A stretch of DNA of 13,408 bases from an uncultured Collinsella sp. (GTDB lineage: Bacteria > Actinomycetota > Coriobacteriia > Coriobacteriales > Coriobacteriaceae), in NCBI GenBank assembly GCA_902493985.1, contig CABURR010000055.1, positions 1 to 13,408 of the forward strand. Reading direction: 5' to 3'. Made by a program: the position numbers and the translations under genes. Shown here one piece after another: positions 1 through 5,079 of this stretch. How positions within the stretch are numbered: position 1 is the stretch's first letter; each line of letters opens with the position of its first letter. Under the pieces are notes generated by a model. The model did not search any database, was not told the origin of the DNA, and saw only the letters and a program-made list of their open reading frames with translations.

Positions 1-414
1 ATTCATATGGTTTTAGTATAGGAAAAGGAATTTCTCGGGGCCGCCTCTCGGCGGCCTTGCGAAAAACAAATCCAAGTTAGACCATTTCAAATGGTTCGAT
101 GTCTGCCCGGATGCGACACTCAATGTGTCCATCCTCGCAGTATCCGGTTCTCAAGGTGCACGCCTGCGCGGCTGATCCGGTTCCACCGGGCCGCGCGGCA
201 AGGAGATATATTGCCAGACCGCGAAGCCCTGTGGGACGTCAATTCCACTCTTCACAAGTCCTACACAATATATTGCTTCCTATATAAGTCATAGAAAGGC
301 TGGTGCGGAAATACTGCACGTATCAGATGATGACCCTTTGGTTCAGGAATATATAGAGATCGGTCACCTGTAAGTGTTTATCTACCCGCGCTTTTAGCAA
401 TGTAAACCGCGCTT
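1..414. other. Non-coding stretch at left edge, no recognised gene
   Basis: No convincing coding sequence is seen. The short open frames here lack a ribosome binding site and read as low-complexity Arg/Pro/Cys-rich translations. The stretch holds a GC-rich hairpin at 31-64. A second hairpin at 166-196 has arms GCGCGGC/GCCGCGC and an inner CCGG/CCGG. From about 225 to 365 the sequence is clearly more AT-rich, with TATA-like words and the 9-mer ATATATTGC occurring twice (205-213 and 268-276). It could be a promoter region of a gene left of the window or the edge of another unit; the direction cannot be decided from the sequence. Confidence 0.5.
31..64. repeat. GC-rich inverted repeat (hairpin)
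   Basis: Perfect 7-bp arms GGCCGCC (39-45) and GGCGGCC (50-56) enclose a TCTC loop. The stem extends outward to 31/64 through two G-T pairs and one mismatch. Neither flank has a proper T-tract: the plus side continues with aacaaatcc, and the minus side with a mixed T/C stretch. It may be a weak terminator for minus-strand transcription or a structural element. Confidence 0.4.
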
Positions 415-417
415 CAG

Positions 418-455
418 ATAAAAAGAGGGAGCGCCGCGCACAACGCGACACTCCC
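418..455 (-). terminator. Intrinsic terminator of the infC-rpmI-rplT operon
   Basis: On the minus strand a 12-bp stem (444-455 with 427-438) closes a 5-base loop. Two of its pairs are G-U wobbles that form only in the minus-strand RNA. The stem is followed at once by TCTTTTTAT (426 down to 418). It lies 21 bases past the rplT stop. This is a textbook rho-independent terminator, and the strand-specific wobble pairs fix its direction. Confidence 0.92.
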
Positions 456-476
456 CTAGCGATTCAAGAGAATCTA

Positions 477-836
477 TTAGGCCTCGAGAGCCTTCTTGGC
501 GATGGTAGCCAGCTCGTTGAAGGACTCGATGTCCTCGTAAGCCATCTGAGCCAGGACCTTGCGGTCGAGCTCGATGCCGGCAACCTTCAGGCCGTGCATG
601 AACTGAGAGTAAGAGATGTCGTTCAGGCGAGCAGCAGCGTTGATACGGGTGATCCAGAGAGAACGAATCTCGCGCTTCTTGTTGCGGCGATCACGATACT
701 GATACTGCAGGGAGTGCTGGACCTGCTCTTTTGCATGCTTGTAAGTACGCGAAGCGGCACCGTAGTAACCCTTCGCACGGTGCATAACGGTACGGCGCTT
801 CTTCTTGGCGGCAACAGCGCGCTTAATACGTGCCAT
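477..836 (-). CDS. rplT: Large ribosomal subunit protein bL20
   Basis: A 119-residue protein, the normal length for bL20. It has the strongly basic N-terminal extension (MARIKRAVAAKKKRRTVMHR) and the family's conserved segments around YGAASRTYKHAKEQ, RRNKKREIRSLWI and RINAAAR, which places the assignment beyond reasonable doubt. bL20 binds 23S rRNA early in 50S assembly. In Firmicutes and enterobacteria it also represses its own operon by binding the leader mRNA; that is family knowledge and not shown here. The start ATG is preceded by TAGGAG about 10 bases upstream. It is the last gene of infC-rpmI-rplT, 46 bases after rpmI and just before a strong terminator. Confidence 0.98.
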   Translation of the reverse strand: MARIKRAVAAKKKRRTVMHRAKGYYGAASRTYKHAKEQVQHSLQYQYRDRRNKKREIRSLWITRINAAARLNDISYSQFMHGLKVAGIELDRKVLAQMAYEDIESFNELATIAKKALEA

Positions 837-882
837 GTTCTATCAACTCCTAGACGGTAAAACGAAAAACGGGAACTCGAAC

Positions 883-1074
883 TTAGGCGAGACGCGACTT
901 GATGACCTTGCGGTCGGCAGCGGCGATCTCGGTCTCCTGACGGAAGCCACGCTTACGCTTGGTGGACTTCTTGCTCAGGATGTGGCTCTTGAAAGCCTTG
1001 GCGCGCATAAGCTTGCCGGTACCAGTCTTGCGGAAACGCTTCTTGGTGCCGCTGTGGGACTTCATCTTAGGCAT
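883..1074 (-). CDS. rpmI: Large ribosomal subunit protein bL35
   Basis: A 63-residue, very basic protein of typical bL35 length, beginning MPKMKSHSGTKKRFRKTGTG. This is the diagnostic N-terminus, and KRAKAFKSHIL-like and RKR-rich stretches follow. It is a structural protein of the 50S subunit. The ATG has a clear TAAGGAG ribosome binding site six bases upstream. The gene lies 32 bases after infC and 46 bases before rplT, the order conserved across most bacteria, so the three are almost certainly co-transcribed. Confidence 0.97.
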   Translation of the reverse strand: MPKMKSHSGTKKRFRKTGTGKLMRAKAFKSHILSKKSTKRKRGFRQETEIAAADRKVIKSRLA

Positions 1075-1106
1075 GAAATACTCCTTAATCGGTTACAGAA
1101 CACTAG

Positions 1107-1661
1107 TTACTTGGTATCGCTTGCCGCTTTATCCTCATCGAAGGCGCCCTTAATCGGGGCGAGCAGCATAAGCATGTTACGGCCTTCCATCTTAGGCTTG
1201 GACTCGACCGTAGCGTAAGGCTTGAGATCCTCGGCGAGACGCTCGAGAACGTTAAGGCCCTGCTCCGGGTGAGCCATCTCACGGCCGCGGAACATGATGG
1301 TGATCTTAACGCGTGCGCCCTTCTTGAGGAAACGCAGAACGTGGCCCTTCTTGGTCTCGTAGTCGCCAACGTCGATCTTGGGTCGGAACTTCATTTCCTT
1401 GACCTCGACCTTGGACTGGTTCTTACGAGCAGCCTTGGCCTTCATGGCCTGCTGGTACTTGAACTTACCGTAGTCCATGACCTTGCAGACCGGCGGCTCC
1501 GCGTTGGGAGCGATCTCGACCAGGTCGAGACCCTGATCGTCGGCGACGCGCTGGGCATCGCGGATGGCGAACAGGCCGAGCTGAGAGCCATCGACGCCAA
1601 TCAAACGGCACGAAGATGCAGTGATCTCGTCGTTGATGCGGGTGTCATCAGACTTAGCTAT
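1107..1661 (-). CDS. infC: Translation initiation factor IF-3 (probable ATA start)
   Basis: A 184-residue protein when begun at the ATA at 1661-1659. The N-domain (about residues 5-77) holds RINDEI and the family signature MDYGKFKYQ, a Lys-rich linker follows, and the C-domain (about 85-170) holds KEMKFRPKI, FLKKGARVKITIMFRGREM and HPEQG. IF3 binds the 30S subunit, keeps it from joining 50S and proofreads the start codon. On start choice, the nearest ATG (1676) has no ribosome binding site, because the only good one, GGAGG, overlaps that ATG (1674-1670). GGAGG lies 8 bases before ATA GCT AAG. infC genes are known to use AUU or similar rare starts so that IF3 can repress its own synthesis, so I favour ATA. 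First gene of the infC-rpmI-rplT operon. Confidence 0.93.
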   Translation of the reverse strand: MAKSDDTRINDEITASSCRLIGVDGSQLGLFAIRDAQRVADDQGLDLVEIAPNAEPPVCKVMDYGKFKYQQAMKAKAARKNQSKVEVKEMKFRPKIDVGDYETKKGHVLRFLKKGARVKITIMFRGREMAHPEQGLNVLERLAEDLKPYATVESKPKMEGRNMLMLLAPIKGAFDEDKAASDTK

Positions 1662-1669
1662 TTTCCCTA

Positions 1670-1674
1670 CCTCC
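1670..1674 (-). promoter_or_regulatory. infC ribosome binding site that decides the start
   Basis: GGAGG on the minus strand, 8 bases upstream of the ATA at 1661. It lies inside the first two codons of the alternative ATG frame starting at 1676, so it cannot serve that ATG. It therefore argues for initiation at the non-canonical ATA. Confidence 0.7.
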
Positions 1675-1680
1675 ATTCAT

Positions 1681-1850
1681 AAAAAAATAACCCGGCGCTT
1701 CTCAGCAACTAGGTCGTACACATAGGCTTCCTCGATTTGAGGAAGGGAATCTAAGTTGTATGACCAGTCAGCTGCTCATTGGCGCCAAAAGGTGGGAACC
1801 CTCGGGTTCCTCTTTAGGGCATTGCGGGAACAACGCCTTGCGAATAATAA
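1681..1850 (-). promoter_or_regulatory. Candidate structured 5' leader of infC operon
   Basis: The region upstream of infC on the minus strand carries a series of hairpins. One has arms at 1831-1837 and 1818-1824 (GGCGTTG/CAATGCC, with one G-U pair that forms in the minus-strand RNA). A second is GGAACC/GGTTCC at 1795-1810 with a 4-base loop. A third is a perfect CTTCCTC/GAGGAAG at 1727-1745. A run of seven T follows a GC-rich word (GCGCCGGG) immediately before the infC start region. A possible -10 (TATTAT, 1849-1844) lies at the upstream edge; its -35 is poor. infC operons of other bacteria are controlled through L20-binding or attenuating leaders, and this could be an analogue. The hairpin directly before the T-run is imperfect, so attenuation is unproven. 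Confidence 0.45.
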
Positions 1851-1880
1851 CACGTACAGCGCGTTATCACATTACGTACA

Positions 1881-1946
1881 CGAAAAAGGGGCCTTGACCC
1901 CCTTGAACGCTCGCTTGCATGTATGGTGCCCGAGGCGAGACTCGAA
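1881..1946 (-). repeat. Duplicate of tRNA-Leu 3' end plus terminator
   Basis: This segment closely matches 2064-2130. From 1898 to 1946 it differs from the other copy by one base (g for a near 1913) and includes the last 23 bases of the tRNA (T-loop 3' part, acceptor strand, CCA; 1921-1943). Beyond 1946 the similarity stops, so no D-arm or anticodon arm exists in this copy. It is a tRNA relic or an attachment-site-like duplication, and cannot be a functional tRNA. Confidence 0.85.
1883..1904 (-). terminator. Second intrinsic terminator (duplicate copy)
   Basis: Stem AAGGGG/CCCCTT with a short loop, followed on the minus strand by TTTTT (1887-1883). It belongs to a 66-base copy of the tRNA-Leu 3' end and terminator found at 2064-2130. 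It is a second stop for tRNA transcription and insulates the infC promoter region. Confidence 0.7.
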
Positions 1947-2030
1947 GGGCCTTCGCTTCGCGAAGCCCCGGGCTTCGGACGCGCGGCGCCCTCGCCACGC
2001 TCCGCTACAAACAGGCCGCAGGCCTGTTTG
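1947..2030. repeat. Cluster of GC-rich palindromes between the tRNA copies
   Basis: Three inverted repeats are packed together. CTTCG/CGAAG at 1951-1965 is flanked by GGG/CCC. GAAGCCC/GGGCTTC lies at 1962-1976 and is mutually exclusive with the first. CAAACAGGCC/GGCCTGTTTG is a perfect 10-bp stem with loop GCA at 2008-2030. None has a T-tail. No coding potential is seen between 1905 and 2063. Confidence 0.65.
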
Positions 2031-2065
2031 CATAACGCTTCGCGCGCTCACGCGAGTTCGGCACG

Positions 2066-2088
2066 AAAAAGGGGGCCGCAACCCCCTT
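2066..2088 (-). terminator. Intrinsic terminator of tRNA-Leu
   Basis: Stem AAGGGGG/CCCCCTT (2069-2075 with 2082-2088) and a 6-base loop, followed on the minus strand by TTTTT (2070-2066). It lies 20 bases past the tRNA CCA end. Confidence 0.88.
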
Positions 2089-2107
2089 GAACGCTCACTT
2101 GCATGTA

Positions 2108-2194
2108 TGGTGCCCGAGGCGAGACTCGAACTCGCACGTTGTTGCCAACGGTGGATTTTGAGTCCACTGCGTCTGCCAATTCCGCCACTCGGGC
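2108..2194 (-). tRNA. tRNA-Leu (anticodon CAA)
   Basis: The minus strand gives an 87-base class II tRNA with encoded CCA. The acceptor arms GCCCGAG (2194-2188) and CTCGGGC (2118-2112) pair perfectly, the discriminator is A, and CCA is at 2110-2108. The D-arm region reads TGGCGGAATTGGCAGACGC. The anticodon stem GTGGA/TCCAC encloses loop CTCAAAA, giving anticodon CAA, which reads the Leu codon TTG. A long variable arm (CGTTGGCAACAACG) and the T-arm GCGAGTTCGAGTCTCGC follow. The long variable arm and A73 are leucine identity features. It starts 40 bases after the transglutaminase-like gene; GATAAA about 18 bases upstream is a possible -10. Its 3' end is duplicated at 1921-1943. Confidence 0.96.
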
Positions 2195-2233
2195 ACGTAA
2201 TGCGTGAGTTAGTTTATCACAGCTTTCTACCGA

Positions 2234-3667
2234 TTAGTCCGAAAATGGAACTTCGAACATTTCGATGAGTTCGACCGAACGGAGCATCTCGCGCTGGCGG
2301 CACCCGCGTCCGTTAACCAAGACTTCGCCCATCTGATTGTCATAGGGATCCTCACGCATGCCATCGAAAGCGGGCACAAACTCGGCCTGGAATCGATCGT
2401 TGGCCACCATACGCCACGGGTCGAGATTGCCAAAGTAGTGACGACGACGCCACTCCTCCCCCATCCTGCGCGCCGAGGAGCCAAACGATACGTCGGCGTT
2501 AAGCCAACCGGTCTGTGGCGTATAGAACTCAGCCCAATCGTGCGGCCCCACCGAATCGGGCGCAACATACAGGCCGCTCTGCCAACGGGCGGGCACACCC
2601 GCGATGCGGCACATGGTGATAAACGTAAGTGCCATAACGCCACAATCACCGCGGAGCAAGTGTGCACAGTCATCGGCAATAGATCCCAAAAGCAGGTACG
2701 GTGGCTGATAGCGATAGTCGATATGCTGTGTCAGATAATCATAGACAGCACGAGCGCGATCGAGCGGATCCTCGAGCCCGTCAATAACACGCTCCGTCAG
2801 CTGTCGCAGGTACGGCGTAAACGCAATGTGCGGACGGTCCTCGGAAGTCTCCTCGGGCAGAGGCGCGTCCATACAGGGATGCGATGGGAGCGCGCCACCA
2901 TAGATATCGCAATAGGCGGCATCGATGTGATAGCGATAGGTCACCGAGAATGAGCGATCGGTCGAGGAGACCCACGAGGCAGTGCGCGCCGAGGCGTTTG
3001 CGGGAGCAACGACCCCCTCCGGCGTCATATCAAGCATCTCGACCTGAGACTGCTGGCGGCAGGCGGCGGCAATGGGAAGCCACGCGCGAACGGTCTCCCC
3101 CTCCAAAGCACCGGGGACAGACACGCATGCCTTAAGCGTAATGGTGCGAGACAGCCCGCCCTGCGACTCCATCTCCTCGAGCATCTGGTTGCGCAGCGCA
3201 ATTCCATCCGCAGAATCGGGACGCAGACCCGGAACCTCCTTGGGATACACGCGCAAAGAATCAAGGAAGTTATCGAGAACGAACAGCTGACCATCGATAA
3301 AGCGCCAGTCAATACGTTTGCGATCGATCAGGTCGTCAAACTGCTCTTCGGTAAACTCAGGCCACTCCTCGCGGATCATCTCGATAGCCCGATCACGCGA
3401 CACCGAAAAATAAAGCGGCGTCTCGATCATGCGATACCGCTCGGCGCGAACGCAGGCAGCCAGCGAAGGCTCAGGGTTCTGCTCCAAAAGGCGATCGCAG
3501 GCGGCAACAGCCTGCGTCAAATACCCGGCATCCTTAAGACGAAGAATCTCGGGCGGCAGTCCAATATCGAGATGGCGAAAGTCATCGCAGCAAACATCAA
3601 CAGAGCAACCAACAGGACCCTCGTCAATAACCTTCCCATCCGAAGGCAGCACATCAATAACAGCCAT
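2234..3667 (-). CDS. Transglutaminase-like cysteine protease-fold protein
   Basis: A 477-residue protein. The C-terminal half holds a transglutaminase-core domain (about residues 290-410), with Cys342 in RGDCGVMA, His376 in GPHDWAEF and Asp392 in LNADVS forming the expected catalytic triad. The N-terminal third (about 35-150) is acidic and of unknown fold, and the middle is beta-rich. There is no signal peptide or membrane segment, so it should be cytosolic. Bacterial members may be proteases or peptide-processing enzymes; the substrate cannot be inferred. An ATG 12 codons upstream (3703) has no ribosome binding site and overlaps a TACAAT -10-like word. The ATG at 3667 has GGAG six bases upstream, so I chose it. 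Monocistronic between a terminator and tRNA-Leu. Confidence 0.85.
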   Translation of the reverse strand: MAVIDVLPSDGKVIDEGPVGCSVDVCCDDFRHLDIGLPPEILRLKDAGYLTQAVAACDRLLEQNPEPSLAACVRAERYRMIETPLYFSVSRDRAIEMIREEWPEFTEEQFDDLIDRKRIDWRFIDGQLFVLDNFLDSLRVYPKEVPGLRPDSADGIALRNQMLEEMESQGGLSRTITLKACVSVPGALEGETVRAWLPIAAACRQQSQVEMLDMTPEGVVAPANASARTASWVSSTDRSFSVTYRYHIDAAYCDIYGGALPSHPCMDAPLPEETSEDRPHIAFTPYLRQLTERVIDGLEDPLDRARAVYDYLTQHIDYRYQPPYLLLGSIADDCAHLLRGDCGVMALTFITMCRIAGVPARWQSGLYVAPDSVGPHDWAEFYTPQTGWLNADVSFGSSARRMGEEWRRRHYFGNLDPWRMVANDRFQAEFVPAFDGMREDPYDNQMGEVLVNGRGCRQREMLRSVELIEMFEVPFSD

Positions 3668-3701
3668 ACCAAACTCCAAGTCATTAGAACTCTCGAAGCC
3701 C

Positions 3702-3739
3702 ATTGTAGCGAGATAAAAAAGAAAGCCCCAACAAAGGGG
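3702..3739 (-). promoter_or_regulatory. Candidate promoter of transglutaminase-like gene
   Basis: On the minus strand, -10 TACAAT (3707-3702) lies 18 bases after a weak -35, TTGGGG. It is placed 35 bases before the preferred ATG at 3667. The -35 falls within the terminator hairpin of the preceding unit, so terminator and promoter would overlap. The position relative to the start fits, but the -35 is weak. Confidence 0.4.
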
Positions 3740-3744
3740 CTTTC
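3715..3744 (-). terminator. Intrinsic terminator upstream of transglutaminase gene
   Basis: A perfect 9-bp stem GAAAGCCCC/GGGGCTTTC (3721-3729 and 3736-3744) with a 6-base loop is followed on the minus strand by TTTTTT (3720-3715). It ends transcription coming from fba, 275 bases downstream of the fba stop. Confidence 0.88.
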
Positions 3745-3773
3745 AATACCGATAAACGGTACCTATAAAAATG

Positions 3774-3862
3774 AATTCAGCCCAGTAACCCTGTAGCGAG
3801 TTAACGAAGGAGGCCCCGTTCACCCGGAGCTTTTCCCATTGCGTGACTTCTGGCAAAGCCAG
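3774..3862 (-). repeat. Imperfect tandem repeat, copy 1
   Basis: This is about 70% identical to the unit at 3873-3959, 99 bases apart. Shared blocks include aattcag, gtaaccctg, aacgaagga, ccccgt, cgacttct-like and aagccag. On the minus strand it holds the palindrome CTGGCTTTGCCAG (3862-3850); the matching site in copy 2 keeps the pairing through a G-U pair. This copy lacks the partner arm present next to copy 2. No coding frame of useful length runs through it. Confidence 0.75.
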
Positions 3863-3872
3863 TAGCCCTCTT

Positions 3873-3959
3873 AATTCAGACTCGTAACCCTGCGGCGGTA
3901 AACGAAGGAAGCCCCGTCCCCCGGAACTGTTTCCTTGGCGCGACTTCTAGCGAAGCCAG
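3873..3959 (-). repeat. Imperfect tandem repeat, copy 2
   Basis: Second unit of the pair starting at 3774. It supplies the 3' half of the long hairpin spanning 3907-3998. The small internal stem CTGGC/GCTAG pairs only in the minus-strand sense (via G-U), suggesting that it acts as RNA transcribed with fba. Confidence 0.75.
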
Positions 3960-3998
3960 GTGAGCGCAAAGGAAACAGTGTAGGGAGACGGGGCTTCC
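3907..3998 (-). repeat. Long hairpin downstream of fba
   Basis: Nested perfect arms are present: GGAAGCCCCGTC/GACGGGGCTTCC (3907-3918 with 3987-3998), CCC/GGG with one bulged base, ACTGTTTCCTT/AAGGAAACAGT (3926-3936 with 3969-3979), and GCGC/GCGC (3938-3941 with 3964-3967). The minus-strand RNA would carry it 20 bases after the fba stop. It is followed by TTCGTTTACC, a poor T-tail, so it looks more like an mRNA 3' stability or processing structure, or a mobile palindromic element, than a standard terminator. Confidence 0.75.
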
Positions 3999-4018
3999 GG
4001 CGGGAAGTTTAGCGACGC

Positions 4019-4885
4019 TTACGCCTTGTTGACGGAGCCAAACTCCTCCATGAGCTCCTTGGTGCGAGCAACGATGTTGTCGCGACCAGGCTTGAGGAGC
4101 TTGCGGGGGTCAAAGCCCTTGCCCTGCTGATCCTTGCCAGCCTCGATGTACTCGCGGACGCCCTTGGCGAAGACGAGCTGCAGGTCGGTGTTGACGTTGA
4201 TCTTGGAGATGCCCAGGGAAATGGCCTTCTTGATCTGATCCTCGGGGATGCCGGTGCCACCGTGCAGGACGAGGGGCAGGTCACCGGTCTGGGCCTTGAT
4301 CTCGCCCAGGCGCTCGAAGGAAAGGCCAGCCCAGTCGGCAGGGTACACGCCGTGGATGTTGCCGATGCCGCAGGCGAGGAAGTCGACGCCCAGGTCAGCG
4401 ATCTGCTTGCACTCAGCAGGATCAGCGAGCTCGCCGCTGGAGGTCACGCCGTCCTCGGTGCCGCCGATGCCGCCGACCTCGGCCTCGATGGACATGCCCT
4501 TGGAGTGGGCAAGCTCAACGAGCTCCTTGGTGCGGTCAAGGTTAAGCTGGAAGGTCTCCTCGTGAGAGCCGTCATACATGATGGACGTGAAGCCGGCCTC
4601 GATGCACTTGAAGCAGTCCTCGTAAGAACCGTGATCGAGGTGAAGGGCGACGGGAACGGTAACGCCCGTGGCCTCGACGGCAGCCTTGACCATGTCGGCG
4701 CAGACCTTGAAACCGCCCATCCACTTAGCGGCACCAGCGGTGCACTGAAGGATCAGCGGAGACTTGGCCTCCTCGGCGGCCTGGAGAATAGCCAGGGTCC
4801 ACTCGAGGTTGTTGGTGTTGAAGGCACCGAGACCGTACTTGCCGGCCTCGGCCTTCTTGAGCATGTCTGCTGCGTTGACGAGCAT
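4019..4885 (-). CDS. fba: Class II fructose-1,6-bisphosphate aldolase
   Basis: A 288-residue zinc aldolase that reversibly splits fructose 1,6-bisphosphate into glyceraldehyde 3-phosphate and dihydroxyacetone phosphate in glycolysis and gluconeogenesis. Visible features in order are GLGAFNTNNLEW (18-29), catalytic Asp84 and zinc ligand His85 in LHLDHG, YDGS (104-107), Glu136 in EAEVGG, zinc ligand His178 in GNIHG, His208 in LHGGTG, and the phosphate-binding NVNTD (230-234). The length is normal for the family. Tagatose-bisphosphate aldolase is a close relative; fba is the simpler reading. The frame stays open to an ATG at 4981, but AGGAGG lies 7-8 bases before the ATG at 4885 and the extra segment does not look like protein. 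Its own promoter and 3' hairpin suggest a single-gene unit. Confidence 0.95.
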   Translation of the reverse strand: MLVNAADMLKKAEAGKYGLGAFNTNNLEWTLAILQAAEEAKSPLILQCTAGAAKWMGGFKVCADMVKAAVEATGVTVPVALHLDHGSYEDCFKCIEAGFTSIMYDGSHEETFQLNLDRTKELVELAHSKGMSIEAEVGGIGGTEDGVTSSGELADPAECKQIADLGVDFLACGIGNIHGVYPADWAGLSFERLGEIKAQTGDLPLVLHGGTGIPEDQIKKAISLGISKINVNTDLQLVFAKGVREYIEAGKDQQGKGFDPRKLLKPGRDNIVARTKELMEEFGSVNKA

Positions 4886-4925
4886 AAAAGAAACCTCCTG
4901 TAAGGTTGCTCCGATAACGCCTGTG

Positions 4926-4933
4926 ATTTTACC
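4926..4933 (-). promoter_or_regulatory. Candidate extended -10 promoter of fba
   Basis: The minus strand reads TGGTAAAAT: a TGn extension plus TAAAAT (4931-4926), about 40 bases upstream of the fba ATG. No good -35 is seen at 17-18 bases (GTTTAT), which an extended -10 can tolerate. Confidence 0.5.
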
Positions 4934-5079
4934 ACGGCGTATCCGAGCATAAACGTTCGTTTGTTCACGAATATCGTCCAAACAGACTTTTTTTGACCGT
5001 TTGCCCTACGGAATCGACCCGTTGGGGAAAATATCTTGACGTTTGGACGCTTCTCATGCTTCAGAAGCTGACTGCAAAG

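Noticed and set aside
91..294. Plus-strand frame of 67 codons at the left edge
   Set aside because: No ribosome binding site, Arg/Cys-rich low-complexity translation, and a competing equally poor frame at 99-287.
1756..2268. Plus-strand frame of 170 codons
   Set aside because: It runs through the tRNA-Leu gene, both terminators and the palindromes in antisense; it is not protein-like.
3774..3998. CRISPR-like interpretation of the tandem repeats
   Set aside because: Only two diverged units with no regular spacers and no cas genes; the structure is a long hairpin element.
4262..4903. Plus-strand open frame of 213 codons
   Set aside because: Antisense to fba, which has a full set of aldolase motifs.
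4886..4981. N-terminal extension of fba to the ATG at 4981
   Set aside because: The extra 32 codons contain the likely promoter and the AGGAGG site; aldolases begin at the MLVNAADML position.
5007..5024. Hairpin CCC-ACGG/CCGT-GGG between the MBL gene and fba as a terminator
   Set aside because: No T-tract follows on the minus strand, and the stem is short with a mismatch.
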